Source of the DNA: Babylonia areolata
Taxonomy: Eukaryota > Mollusca > Gastropoda > Neogastropoda > Buccinidae
Assembly: GCF_041734735.1 (NCBI RefSeq)
Contig: NC_134876.1
Location: 82,443,674 to 82,507,673, forward strand
DNA: 64,000 nt
Direction of reading: 5' to 3'
Positions 45,505 through 56,350 of this stretch are shown one piece after another. Numbering within the stretch: the stretch's first letter is position 1; each line of letters begins with the position of its first letter. A program made the position numbers and the translations under genes. Under the pieces are notes generated by a model. The model was not told the DNA's origin and ran no database searches. It was given only the letters and a program-made list of their open reading frames with translations.

Positions 45505-46030
45505 GTATTATAGCTATGTTTTTCGTTTTCGCTTTTGTGCAAAATGTCAAATCGTCAAAGCTTTGTGATGACTGATTGACCATTGTATTTCTTCTAAAAG
45601 TTTGAATATTTCTATATCGGGTGCTGGATGTTGGCTGATGAATAGCAAATTGCGTCACTTTCGTTTCTTTTGTCAAACTCTGCTTGAATCTGTGATGATG
45701 ACAATCGTCATTTTTGCTCCTTTTGCTAGTTTGCTTGAACTTGTAACAATCAAGATCGTCAGTTTTGTTTCCTTTGATATGTTTACTTGTATCTGTGATA
45801 ATGACAATCGTCAGTTTCATTTATTTTGCCTAGTTTCGCTTGAATCTATGAAAATGACAATCGTCAGTTTCATTTATTTTGTCAAGTTTTGCTTGAATCT
45901 GTAACAATGACATATGTCAGATTTATTCATTTGTTCGATCGCGTCATAAGTTTTGTTGCTCACGTGTTGCTATTCATTGCCGGGAAATTGTGTATGATTT
46001 GAGAAATAAACGTTTATCTTATTGTTTGGT
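45505..46030 (+). other. Putative 3' UTR of exon 14b, with poly(A) signal
   Basis: From the TAG stop to an AATAAA hexamer at 46005-46010 the DNA has no coding look. It holds a degenerate minisatellite at 45650-45925. That a signal lies about 500 bases after the stop is seen; that it is used is inferred. Confidence 0.4.
45650..45925 (+). repeat. Degenerate minisatellite, about 55-65-bp unit, five copies
   Basis: Successive units share TTTGCTTGAATCTGTGA, AATGACAATCGTCAGTTT and CATTTATTTTGTCA, with drift. It lies in the putative 3' UTR of exon 14b. Confidence 0.75.
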
Positions 46031-46039
46031 TCCAAATTA

Positions 46040-47740
46040 ATTGAAAGCGCTGACTTTATTCATTTTAACAGAAAAGCTATATTTTTTCTGACATCCACAG
46101 CTAGTGGTGTTTATCTCCCCCTTTCTTTAGTTCGCTTTCTTTACGTATCACCACTTTCATCCTTTTCACGGATCATATTCAACATCACTCAATAATTAAT
46201 TAAGATTCTGATGTAAGAAAAAAACAAAACAAAAACATCATTGTACCTTTTCAACACAATTTTGGTTCCCCAAACCTGTCCATGAAAACCTGCAACAGTT
46301 CCACTATCCCCCTCCCCTCTGACAAGGGATATACATACGAGTAGGAAGCGAGGATTTTGGGCTGGAGCCACGTTAGGGCCAAACTTTCCTCTCCATGCTG
46401 GACTCTGAGTGGTAGTTCACGTGCTGGTCTTCAGGAGGAGACGATAAACCGAGGTGCTGTGATCGGCGTCCACTTCCTTGGTGGAATTCTGTGAACAAAA
46501 TCACTTTGAGCAGGAAACAGGTATGCACGCAGACAGGAAAAGAACAACAAGACGGAAACTTTTGTGACGAGAAATTTATCTACTGCACTCCATCCCAATG
46601 CAAGACAAGACAAGACACCACACAGGACGATACGACACAATACGATACGATAATGCAACACGAAGCAATACGCTACATCCTACAGTGATACCGTCTTCTG
46701 CCTCTAAGCCAAGATGAGCATTTCAGAATAAATACGACAGAGTTGTTGCTGTGTATGGACAGATTAAAAGCAATGAAAACAAGGAAATGTAGATCTAATT
46801 ACAAATTAAATTTTCCTATTATCACAACGAATTAGTAGATCAAAGAGTGGCAGCTTACGGTGATCACGACAATTTCTCCAGGTCACTTTAGTTCTCAAAG
46901 AAATGTTAGTACTGTCCGAGCAACATTTCTTCAAATACATGTAGTTTTACAAGAGCAAGCACGAGCGATACAGACTGTTTCTTCGACTTTATGACCCTAG
47001 GAGAACATCAAGGTTTAAGTGATTTTGGAACAAATTCAAAAGGTATTCAAACTGCGGGTATTCATTTGTCCTAAATGTGTCACACCAGCGGAATGTGAGA
47101 GTTCGCAATGTACAGTTCGCAATATACAGACATACAGAGAGACCCGCGGGAGGACATCTTCCTTTCTTGCAATGCCGGTTTTGCAAGCAGTAGTGAGAAC
47201 CACAGACATTGATCAGAGCGACCGAAAACAACATAAACTATCGTTCTTCCTCTTCCTCTGTCCCTGTCTTTACCTGCCTCCCCTCTGTGCGTTTACTCAC
47301 CCTTCACTGTTACCCATCTGTCCCTCTTTCTATCGCTCCATCTTTTACACACACACACGCACACACACACACACACAACACAATCACGCACGCACGCACG
47401 TTCGCGAGCGCGGTTGACAAAATTGTTCTAATATTCCTAAAGCGAAATTCTTTCTGTCAGAACAACTGTTTTAATCTTTTCTATGGGGAAAAGGGAGGTC
47501 AGCAAATATTTATCACACTGTCATCTGACCATTTCTTGCCATGGATTTTTGTATGTGCTCATGCGAGACAGGCACAACTTTACCTTGACACCATTGCTTA
47601 AAATGGTAAGGAAATATTGAAGAGTTATAAAGCTTTTTTTAATACGGTATTCGGACGTGCACTGTCTTTGTTCTGCCAGGGATGAAAGCGTTAGTAACAG
47701 CGCATCAAAAATAACAATTTATGGAATGAGGACACTGCAA
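46040..47740. other. Intergenic, no gene seen
   Basis: AT-rich DNA with a CA/CG patch at 47345-47400. No coding, RNA gene or recognised repeat. Short open frames look random. Confidence 0.4.
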
Positions 47741-47752
47741 GAAAGAAAATGC

Positions 47753-47756
<4 letters not shown>

Positions 47757-47798
<42 letters not shown>
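47757..47798 (+). repeat. (GA)n microsatellite
   Basis: A pure (GA)n run of about 40 bases. Confidence 0.95.
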
Positions 47799-47801
<3 letters not shown>

Positions 47802-48039
47802 GTCAATGTCAGCCCTCACTTCAGTTAGACAATGGCACAGCTGTACATGTAATTACATTTATGGGCATTACAGTAGGGATGACAAAGAAGCAATATAGCC
47901 GTTCCCAAACGGCAAGCATTTGCAAAGCATCTGACACGTGAAAACGAAATGGCAAACCATGGACAGGGAAAACGGTATGACAGTTGATGTCTTCTAAAGT
48001 ATTAAGCTGAGTCACCGACATCTAAAGCAAACGGATTTT

Positions 48040-48040
<1 letters not shown>

Positions 48041-48077
<37 letters not shown>

Positions 48078-48304
48078 TGGGGGTGGGGGGGTACATGGGG
48101 AAGGGTGTTGTGTGTGCCTGTATGTGGGTGTGGGTGCTCTCATTCAGCTCCATCTGTCTGAAACAGTTTACCTCACGAACTTCGCCAGTCTCCCTCATTT
48201 CAATATTTTAAAACTGGTCTGAAAATACATCTTTTGAAAACGCCTATGCTTCAGACCTTCGTTGCCCATACCTTTCCAAAGACATTCAGTTATAAGCCAT
48301 GTAA

Positions 48305-48368
<64 letters not shown>

Positions 48369-48410
48369 TACGTGCGCGCGTGTGTGTGTGAGCTCCCTTT
48401 GGGAGGAAAG
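48041..48410 (+). repeat. (GT)n microsatellites
   Basis: Arrays at 48041-48076 and 48310-48390, the second with CGTGCGTG interruptions. Confidence 0.92.
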
Positions 48411-48809
48411 CGCTCAACAAGTATCCATTACTGTCACGTGTGCTACAGCGGACGTGCACCCTCCCCACAGTACCCTGCCACAGACGCCATAACACAAACA
48501 AGCCCACACAGACATTTTTTATAATGTATTTAACATGTGTATGTAGTATGTCTGGAAAAAAAACAGACGCAAAAAAGCAACATAAAAAAAAAGAAAAAAA
48601 AGCCCAATAACAGAAGTTTGCCTTAGCCTTCCCACAAAGTAGGCATACACACAAGTACACCGATAAGTGTGGCCGCAGTCATTTACTAATATATCATGTT
48701 AAATTCACTCGCAGATATGGGATCTCAACCACGTTCCCACCAATATCAAATTTTGAAAGTTATTTTTCCCATCCCAACTTTCTCTCTCTCATTCTCTCTC
48801 CGCAGGTAT

Positions 48810-49126
48810 TAGAATGTTTTTAACTCGTCTGAGATTAGGCGTATCAGCCTATCACCATTAAAGACACATAAACTACGTTTCACAGACAATGCTTGTAAAA
48901 GAAAATCTGATTGTCCATTTTGCAGATATCACAGTGAAACAGACGTTCATTTTATTTTGTATTGTCCAAAATACTATGACCTTAGGGAATTGTACATTGC
49001 AAGGAAGTATTTCAATCGTCCCTTCAACTTCAAACTATTGCTATTACTTGCTAACAAAAACAAAACTGTTCAAACACGTTTCGCCACTTATATTTATAAA
49101 GCTTTCCAAATCAGAAATATGTAAAA
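48810..49126 (+). pseudogene. LINE C-terminal fragment
   Basis: One frame reads LRFTDNACKRKSDCPFCRY, then SETDVHFILYCPKYYDLREL, LLLANKNKTVQTRFATYIY and KAFQIRNM followed by TAA at 49124-49126. The CPFC...E...HF...C zinc-type end is the same as that of the minus-strand LINE at 20470-23200, so it is a 5'-truncated copy of a related element. Confidence 0.8.
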
Positions 49127-49399
49127 TATCAATCACAGCTGTGTAATTTCATGCCTCACCTCTGAATGTGTCGACCACAGGAGATATGGGTCGAAGGCCT
49201 AATCAATGAATATGTCAATACTCGCGACTCTCCGCAGGTAAATATAACTAGAGCACAAATGTCAGGAACAAAAAATTGTCCAGGAGTCCTTGAACACCCC
49301 CTCCTCTCCAGATTTGTCTTTCTTTTTGTTTCTTAACAACTGAGTGTTAAACACACGAAGGTGGAGCCCTTGCTGACGCTGGCGGACTGAACACTGGCC

Positions 49400-49770
49400 C
49401 TCAGAGTCGATGACAGCAGCGACCTCAGCAGACCCATCGCTGGTACCAGAGGCGGTTGGTCTAGAGCTACGTGAACTGAGACCGGCGGAAGCCCCAACAC
49501 CATGGATACGAACACAGGACAGAGCCTCCGGTCAGACGAATGTCCAGGAAAGCTCTGATCGAACGACAGAAAATGCACCCACTGGCCTCGCACAGTGTGC
49601 TGTTTACGAACCAAAGGTGCATACATACAAAACGAGGAAACACCGAATACCAATAGACCACACCCTACAGTGGGAAACCGAACCAAATCAGCAGAACCCA
49701 AGCGCCGTTTCCAGTCATGCCCTTCTCCAAGGACTCTCTCTCTCCGAGATCAGTTAGACCTTCGTCATTA
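49400..49770 (+). other. Unassigned open stretch
   Basis: An open frame of about 115 codons at 49410-49757 (ATG start, stop TAG) is richer in G+C than its surroundings. It contains polar text such as VGLELRELRPAEAPTPWIRT and matches no family I recognise. It could be a SINE-type repeat, a fragment of a mobile element, or chance. Confidence 0.25.
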
Positions 49771-49999
49771 TCCAAACACGTCACACACCCAAAACTTAAA
49801 AGAAAAACGTTACACATAAATCGTGTCATACAAAACATTGTTACACAACCATGGCATGTATGGAAAACCTGTTCAAAGATTTAAGAAAGAAGAACGACAG
49901 TAGAAAGAGAATGTCATGAGCTGTGACAATGCCCCAATCATAATTTCAAAAATTTAATTCGTAACACCAAATAGCTCATCACTGGAAGTGATCCCAGCG

Positions 50000-50120
50000 G
50001 CCACCCACGAGCCTCTGTCTGCCGAGCGAAAAGGAAAAGGGGACGATACGGATTCGAACCCCCATCTAACAAAATGAATAAACAAAAACACTGCAACCAC
50101 TAGGTCATCCGTGATATTTT
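50000..50120 (-). repeat. tRNA-headed SINE fragment
   Basis: The reverse complement holds ATGACCTAGTGGTTGCAGTG, a tRNA-like A box, and GGGTTCGAATCCGTATCG, a good B box. Confidence 0.7.
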
Positions 50121-50129
50121 TTCTATTAT

Positions 50130-51240
50130 CATTATCACATCAGAATATCAGAACAGTACAAACAGGTCACAGATGTCAAGGTAACTTTATATTTCACGTT
50201 GTAAATCAGCAGCCAATGAACCGCCACACATCTGTTGCAATTATGTGTACACTGTAAGATTGTATACGCTGTGAGTAAGTCTCTTGCTATGGCTTAAAGC
50301 GAAAAAAAAGCCCAGAAAGCATAATTTGATGGCTGGAATTCATGCAGTTATTTCATTTTCGCCATTGCATTAATTTTCTGTCCTAATCCCGCTTCCCCCA
50401 TGCCCCCCACCCCTCTCAACCTCACCCTTCCAATATTATGCTTTTCTTTCTCCAATCGCTGACACTCTTCCGCTACTCTATCTTTTTCACATTCTGTTCT
50501 CTCTCTTTCTCCATCTCTCTCTCTCTTCCTTCCTCAGCCCTCCCCCTCCACATTAGCCGCCCCCTTTTCAGTTGAATAATGCTTCCCCTGATATTGCTAA
50601 AGATAAAAAGATCATGATAGAAGTGATAATAATAATAATAACATGATTCATTTTCAGTCTAATATCATCATCTTAGATGAACAGACTATGAATAAATGAA
50701 CGTAATGTGTGGAGACCATAGTAAAATGACAGAAGAGAAACGTGGAACCAGGCTCGCTGATGGTTTTCTGCTATAAGATAAACATTTACAACAGAAGCAG
50801 TGTATTATTTTGATAGTGCTGACATCGAAGGGCGTGGGAGAAGAATCAAGTATTTTAAAAAATCAATGTGAAAAGATCTTACAACCTGTAAACGTGTTCG
50901 TACCACAGGTCCATTCATTTATTCAAAATAAATTTATTTTCCCTTCCAGCGTGTACTCGTGTTAGTTTTACAGAGACATATTCTCAATACACATGTCAAT
51001 GCTGACATCCTTCTGGTATCCTTGAGGAAGTAAGGCAATCACAAAGAGCCCAGAAATAGGTCTCACTTATCAATCAACTGTTGTTAATCGATGACTTGTC
51101 GCCTACGCCAAAGTGTTGTCTGTAGATGACAAATGAGCGTACCGACAACAAATCAGCAGATACCGTGGTAAACGCCAATGTGTACTGCCATGTGTTAATG
51201 AAAAAGGAGAGAGAGATATAGAGGGAGAGGCAGAGAGAGA
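50130..51240. other. Intergenic, no gene seen
   Basis: CT-rich stretch near 50390-50560 and an AT-rich remainder; nothing coding recognised. Confidence 0.4.
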
Positions 51241-51270
51241 GAGAGCTGGAGATAATGGTGTGCATGCACA

Positions 51271-51272
<2 letters not shown>

Positions 51273-51324
<52 letters not shown>
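51273..51324 (+). repeat. (GT)n microsatellite
   Basis: A pure (GT)n array of about 50 bases, 450 bases before the gene 2 leader exon. Confidence 0.95.
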
Positions 51325-51326
<2 letters not shown>

Positions 51327-51599
51327 CGAAACGCCACAGACAGAAAAGATAATCGTTTTGACAGCCATTGTTGTAACAGATTGCTTTGTGACTGTCAGCT
51401 GGACTTATATGAGTGAATGTCACAACAGCTGTTGGGCGATACCCGACCAGGTAGGTGGCTGCTCTTTCCCGAATTATCTCATTACGCTTTTAATCTGTTG
51501 GTCTTTGTTTCTTTCTTTCATGTGGACTGAAACAAACAAAGTCTTTGCATGTTGCATTTTTCCTGTTCTTCTTGTTCTTGTTCTTCTTCTTGTTCTTGT

Positions 51600-51690
51600 T
51601 CTTCTACCTTCGTGGGCTGCAACTACCACGTTCACTCGTCTGTACAAGTGGGATTTTACGTGCATGACGGTTTTCACCTTTCCATGTAGT
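51600..51690 (-). repeat. SINE tail fragment of the 12755 family
   Basis: CTTCGTGGGCTGCAACTACC and ACGTTCACTCGTCTGTAC match the reversed SINE tail; CTTCTTGTTCTT repeats just upstream correspond to its GAAGAA end. Confidence 0.75.
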
Positions 51691-51778
51691 CGAGTTGTAT
51701 TCAGTCAGTTCCTTTCCTTTTCAGATACCACTCTGACTCGCTGTGTTCGTGCCGTTAACCAGGAAGATCACAGCAGTG

Positions 51779-52066
51779 ATGATCCGAAAACTCAGTTCCC
51801 ACGCCTTTCCTCTGGTCACGGCTTTGTCGCTGCAGAACAAGGCCTGGACCCGCGTCGCTCCGCGCACGCCTCTTCGCCTCTACGGCACTGCACCGCTTTC
51901 CTTCACTTTCAGAAAACTGCTGCTGCAACACAGGGGACCCCGTCAGAGTCCTTCACCACTGTGGATGCTGCCGCTTCACAGCGTGTCGTGTGAACTGAAC
52001 TGGAAGGCGAACTACAGCGACAACAGTGCCAAAAGGGATTCAAGTGGTTATGGTGCTTCAGTGCAG
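51779..52066 (+). CDS. Gene 2 exon 1 (leader exon)
   Basis: It has an ATG with G at -3, then 96 open codons ending in SVQ, phase 0. The peptide is rich in Arg, Leu and Ser with no acidic residue before about position 73. The only well-placed donor is CAG followed by GCAAGA, a GC-type donor that keeps phase with the next exon. A T-rich acceptor ends at 51724, so this may be the second transcribed exon, with a 55-nt untranslated start. Confidence 0.6.
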
Positions 52067-52558
52067 GCAAGAAGCACATTGTAAATTACAGTGTTTCACT
52101 CCATGCAGACAATGACAATGGATATAAGTTATGATGTTAGATATACTTATGTGCAGACAAAGAACCATGGCCTTAAAGTTTTAGGGTGAACGCATACACC
52201 CATACGCACTAACACACGCATGCACGCACACGCACACGCACACACACACTTTTGTGCGCATGCGCGACCACACACACACACGCGTGAGCGCGCGCGCAAA
52301 CACACACACACGCACGCGCACACACACACAGTAAGTCATGTTTATCATGCGTTGATAAGAAACTTTCACTTCACTGATTACAATTCCGTCTTTCGTTCCC
52401 TATTTCACACTGTTTCTCATCAGCAAAGTCATACAGAAGAAAAAACATCAAAGATAGCATCATAGGGATTTTTCCACCCCAAAATCTTTCATCCATATAG
52501 GCCTTCAGAAGAAATGCTAGCACTTTGTATCATGTAATGATTATTATTATGTATACAT

Positions 52559-52595
<37 letters not shown>

Positions 52596-55500
52596 GACAG
52601 AGGTACTTCATATCAGTATGTATGCAAAGTGTTACAAAACAAAACAAATCAATGCATTTAGCAGGTGCGCAAGTACGGTTGTGTAAAAATGGTTGGTGAA
52701 TAATTCAGTAGTTTTGACTGGTATGCTGGTTGGTTATTTAGTCGTCTAAACGCAGGCGGCTGTGGGGTGATGGGTCGTCCGCCGTAGACTGGGGCAGACG
52801 CGGCGCCCGTATCCTTCCACAGTGTCAGAGCAGCCCTTTTTAGGGACAGCACTGCTCTCCCCACATGGGGAAGGGGAGATAAAAGGATCCCTAAACAAAG
52901 CCTGCCTCACCTAGTACCTAGTAGGAAACCGCACCAACTTGGACATCCAACACTAGCGGTCGAAAACAACAGAAGAAAAGAATCAGGAGTCATGCCCTGA
53001 CTCTGGGTGTTTGGAATGTTCGCACCCTCTTAGACAGAGACGACAGACCAGAAAGACGCACAGCGCTCATTGCTAGAATGCTTGATCGCTACCAGGTGGA
53101 CATAGCAGCCCTGAGCGAAACCAGGTTTGCGGGTGAAACCCGGCTGGAGGAAGCTGGAGGGGGCTACACCTTCCACTGCATTGGGAAGCCAGATGGCACC
53201 CCAAGAACCTCAGGCGTGGGCTTTGCCATACGAACCAAACTTGCACGACATCCTGACAGCCTTCTATATGGGATGAACGACAGGCTGATGACCCTGCGTC
53301 TGAAGCTGTCCAAGGATCGCTTCTCCACAGTCATCATCTGCTATGCCCCGACGATGACCAACCCTGATGACATCAAAGAAGCTTTCTACGAGGAGCTCAG
53401 CCGCACCATTTCAGCGGTAGACAGAAAGGACAGGCTGATCATCCTTGGGGATTTCAATGCCCGCGTCAGCGTGGACTTCTCCTCGTGGCCAAAAGTCCTA
53501 GGACAGCATGGTACTGGCAAGTGCAACTCCAACGGACTGCTTTTGCTCTCGCTCTGCGCGCAGCATGGACTGACCATCACCAACACCCTCTTCCAACAAG
53601 CAGACAAGTACAAGAACACATGGATGCACCCCCGCTCCAAGCAATGGCACATGCTGGACTATGTGGTTGTCTGGCAGAGGAACAGAGGTGATGTTTCCAT
53701 TACACGCTGCATGAGAGGAGCAGTCTGTTGGTCGGACCATCGCCTGGTATGCAGCAAGATAAACATCAGACTTGCACGCAAGCTGCAACCAGCCAGGCAG
53801 AAACCCCCTAGGAAGTTGAACATCCACCGCCTCCCTATCACCAAGGACGTGCTGCAGCAGCAAATCCAAGCAGTTCTCCAAGAAATTCCTGCACTGACTG
53901 ATGTAGAAGAAGTATGGAGCACCTTTAGAGATGCTGTGTACACAGCAGCAGCTGACACACTCGGCTTTGTACAGAGGAGCCACAAAGACTGGTTTGACGA
54001 GAACGACTCTGGAATCTCCAAGCTCCTGAACACACTGCATATACGGCATCAGGATCACATTTCCGATAAAGACTGCCAGAGGAAGGAGAACCAGTTCTTG
54101 CAAACCAAGCAACTCATACAGAAGAGGCTGCGTGAGATGAAGAACACCTGGTGGGAGAGAAAGTCTGAAAAGCTTCAGTCCGCTGCTGATGCTCACGACA
54201 TGAAGACCTTTCATGATGGTCTCCGAGCTGTGTATGGGCCCGAGCCTTAGACCAAACCACCCTCCTGACAGACAAAAAAAACATGCTTGCCTGCTGGGCA
54301 GATCACTTCAACACCCTCCTCAACAAGGATTTGGTCGTATCTGACGAGGTAATTGCAGCCCTCCCACAGCTACCAGTTAATGACTCACTAGCTGCCTCTC
54401 CCACCAAGGCCGAGACCCAGAAGGCCCTGAAGCTGACAACGTCAGGAAAAGCACCAGGAACGGATGGAATCCAGGCTGACATCTACAAGTATGGAGGTGA
54501 GGTGCTGACAGACAAGCTGACCACCCTGTTTCAGTCTATCTGGGAGAGAGGGGAGGTCCCCCAGGATTTCAAAGATGCTTCAATTGTCCACATTTACAGA
54601 CAGAAGAGAGACAAAACATCCTGCGATAACCACCGTGGAATCTCTCTCCTCTGCATCGTTGGCAAGATCTTCGCCCACATCATACTGAACAGACTGGTTG
54701 ACCATGTTTCCAACACAGTCAGCCCTGAAGCACAGCGCGGCTTCTGCCCAGGCAGGGGAACATGTGACATAGTGTTTGCCGTAAGCCAGATGCAAGAGAA
54801 GTGCCATGAGCAGAACAAGGAGCTCCACATGGTCTTTGTAGACCTGACTAAGGCCTTCGACACGGTGAACCGCCATGGTCTGTGGAAGATCCTCCTAAAG
54901 TTCAGCTGCCCAGACAGCCTAATCCAGCTGATTGCGTCTTTCTACGATGGCATGCAGGCGAGAGTACAGGAAAGTACTGACATGTCGGATCCGTTCCCTG
55001 TGGTAAATGGAGTGAAACAGGGCTGCGTCCTGGCACCCACACTGTTCTCTATTCTCTTCTCTGCCATGCTGATTGACGCCTTCCAAGACTGTGACCGGGG
55101 CATCTAGATGCGCACAGATGGCAAATTTTTCAACTTGCGGTGACCCCATGCCAGGTCCAGGGTGTTTGAGGCACTGTTCAGAGAGTTCCTCTTCGTTGAT
55201 GACTGCGCGCTTGCTGCACACACCCATGAGGACATGCAGTTCATTATGGACAGGTTCTCAACCTCCTGCAGGCGATTTGGACTCACCATCAGCCTCAGCA
55301 AGACCAAGTCCATATACCAACCAGCTTGCTCACAGAACGCCAGTGCCTGCCCCCTCCCCACCTGCAATCAAGATCGATGACACAGAGATCAAGTCAGTTG
55401 ACAAGTTTTGCTACCTGGGCAGCACCCTATGAAGCAATGGAGCCCTTGATGCAGAAGTGACGCTGCACATCGCCAGGCTGTGGAACAACAAAGGCATCAG

Positions 55501-56310
55501 GCTCAGCACCAAAATCAAAACCTACAGAGCTGTTGTGCTGACCACCTTGTTGTACTGCTGTGAAACATGGACGACGTATCACCGTCACATTCAACAACTT
55601 GAGCAGTTTCACCAGAGATGCCTACGAAAGATCCTTGGCATAAAATGGCAAGACAGGGTCTCCAACCTCCAGGTCTTAGAGAGGAGCGGCCTGCCCAGCA
55701 TCGAAAGCCTGCTGATCCAGTGCCAGCTACGCTGGACAGGACACATTGTCTGCATGACAGACAGCAGGATCCCGAAGATGCTTTTGTATGGCCAGCTGAA
55801 GGAAGGCCACCGTGAACTTGAAAGACCCTGCAAGCGCTTCAAGGACACCTTAAAGACCTCTTCTCCCATATTAGGACACACACTGACAGATAAGCCTGCC
55901 TGCCTACTCATCCGTCGGACTGACGGGAGACTCCATCATCTCATTGGTTGGCTGGTTGGTTAATTAGTCGCGCATCTAGTTAGCTGGTTAGTCATTCAGT
56001 TATCAGATGAAAAGTGCTTACTCAATCACCTTGGTCAGTTCGTCAGTCATGTTTGTTTATTTGTATGTTTTTCACTTATTTGTTGATTGGAAACCAGTCT
56101 CTATCTGGCACAGATGCCGCTGCCCAAGCTGCCAGTGCCCGAGGTGAAGGACACGATGAACAAATACCTGACTGTGCTCAGCACTGTCATCAGCCCGCAC
56201 GAGCTGAATGTGACTAAAAAGCACGTGCAACAATTCATGACCCCTGGGGGCTGGGGAGATAAACTGCAGTACTATCTGCTGCAACGACGGAGTGAAACAG
56301 ACAACTGGGT

Positions 56311-56350
<40 letters not shown>

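Larger units (their letters stand above)
52745..55955 (+). mobile_element. RTE-like LINE, second family, broken
   Basis: A 5' leader (52745-52960) resembles that of the LINE at 24440. The endonuclease runs from about 52990 to 53780 ([47 protein letters not shown]). The RT follows at 54283-55107 and beyond ([56 protein letters not shown]), with FVDD near 55195. The C-terminal part to 55963 has ILGIKWQDRVSNLQVLERSG but appears shortened before the zinc finger. Several frame breaks are present; it lies in gene 2 intron 1. Confidence 0.9.
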
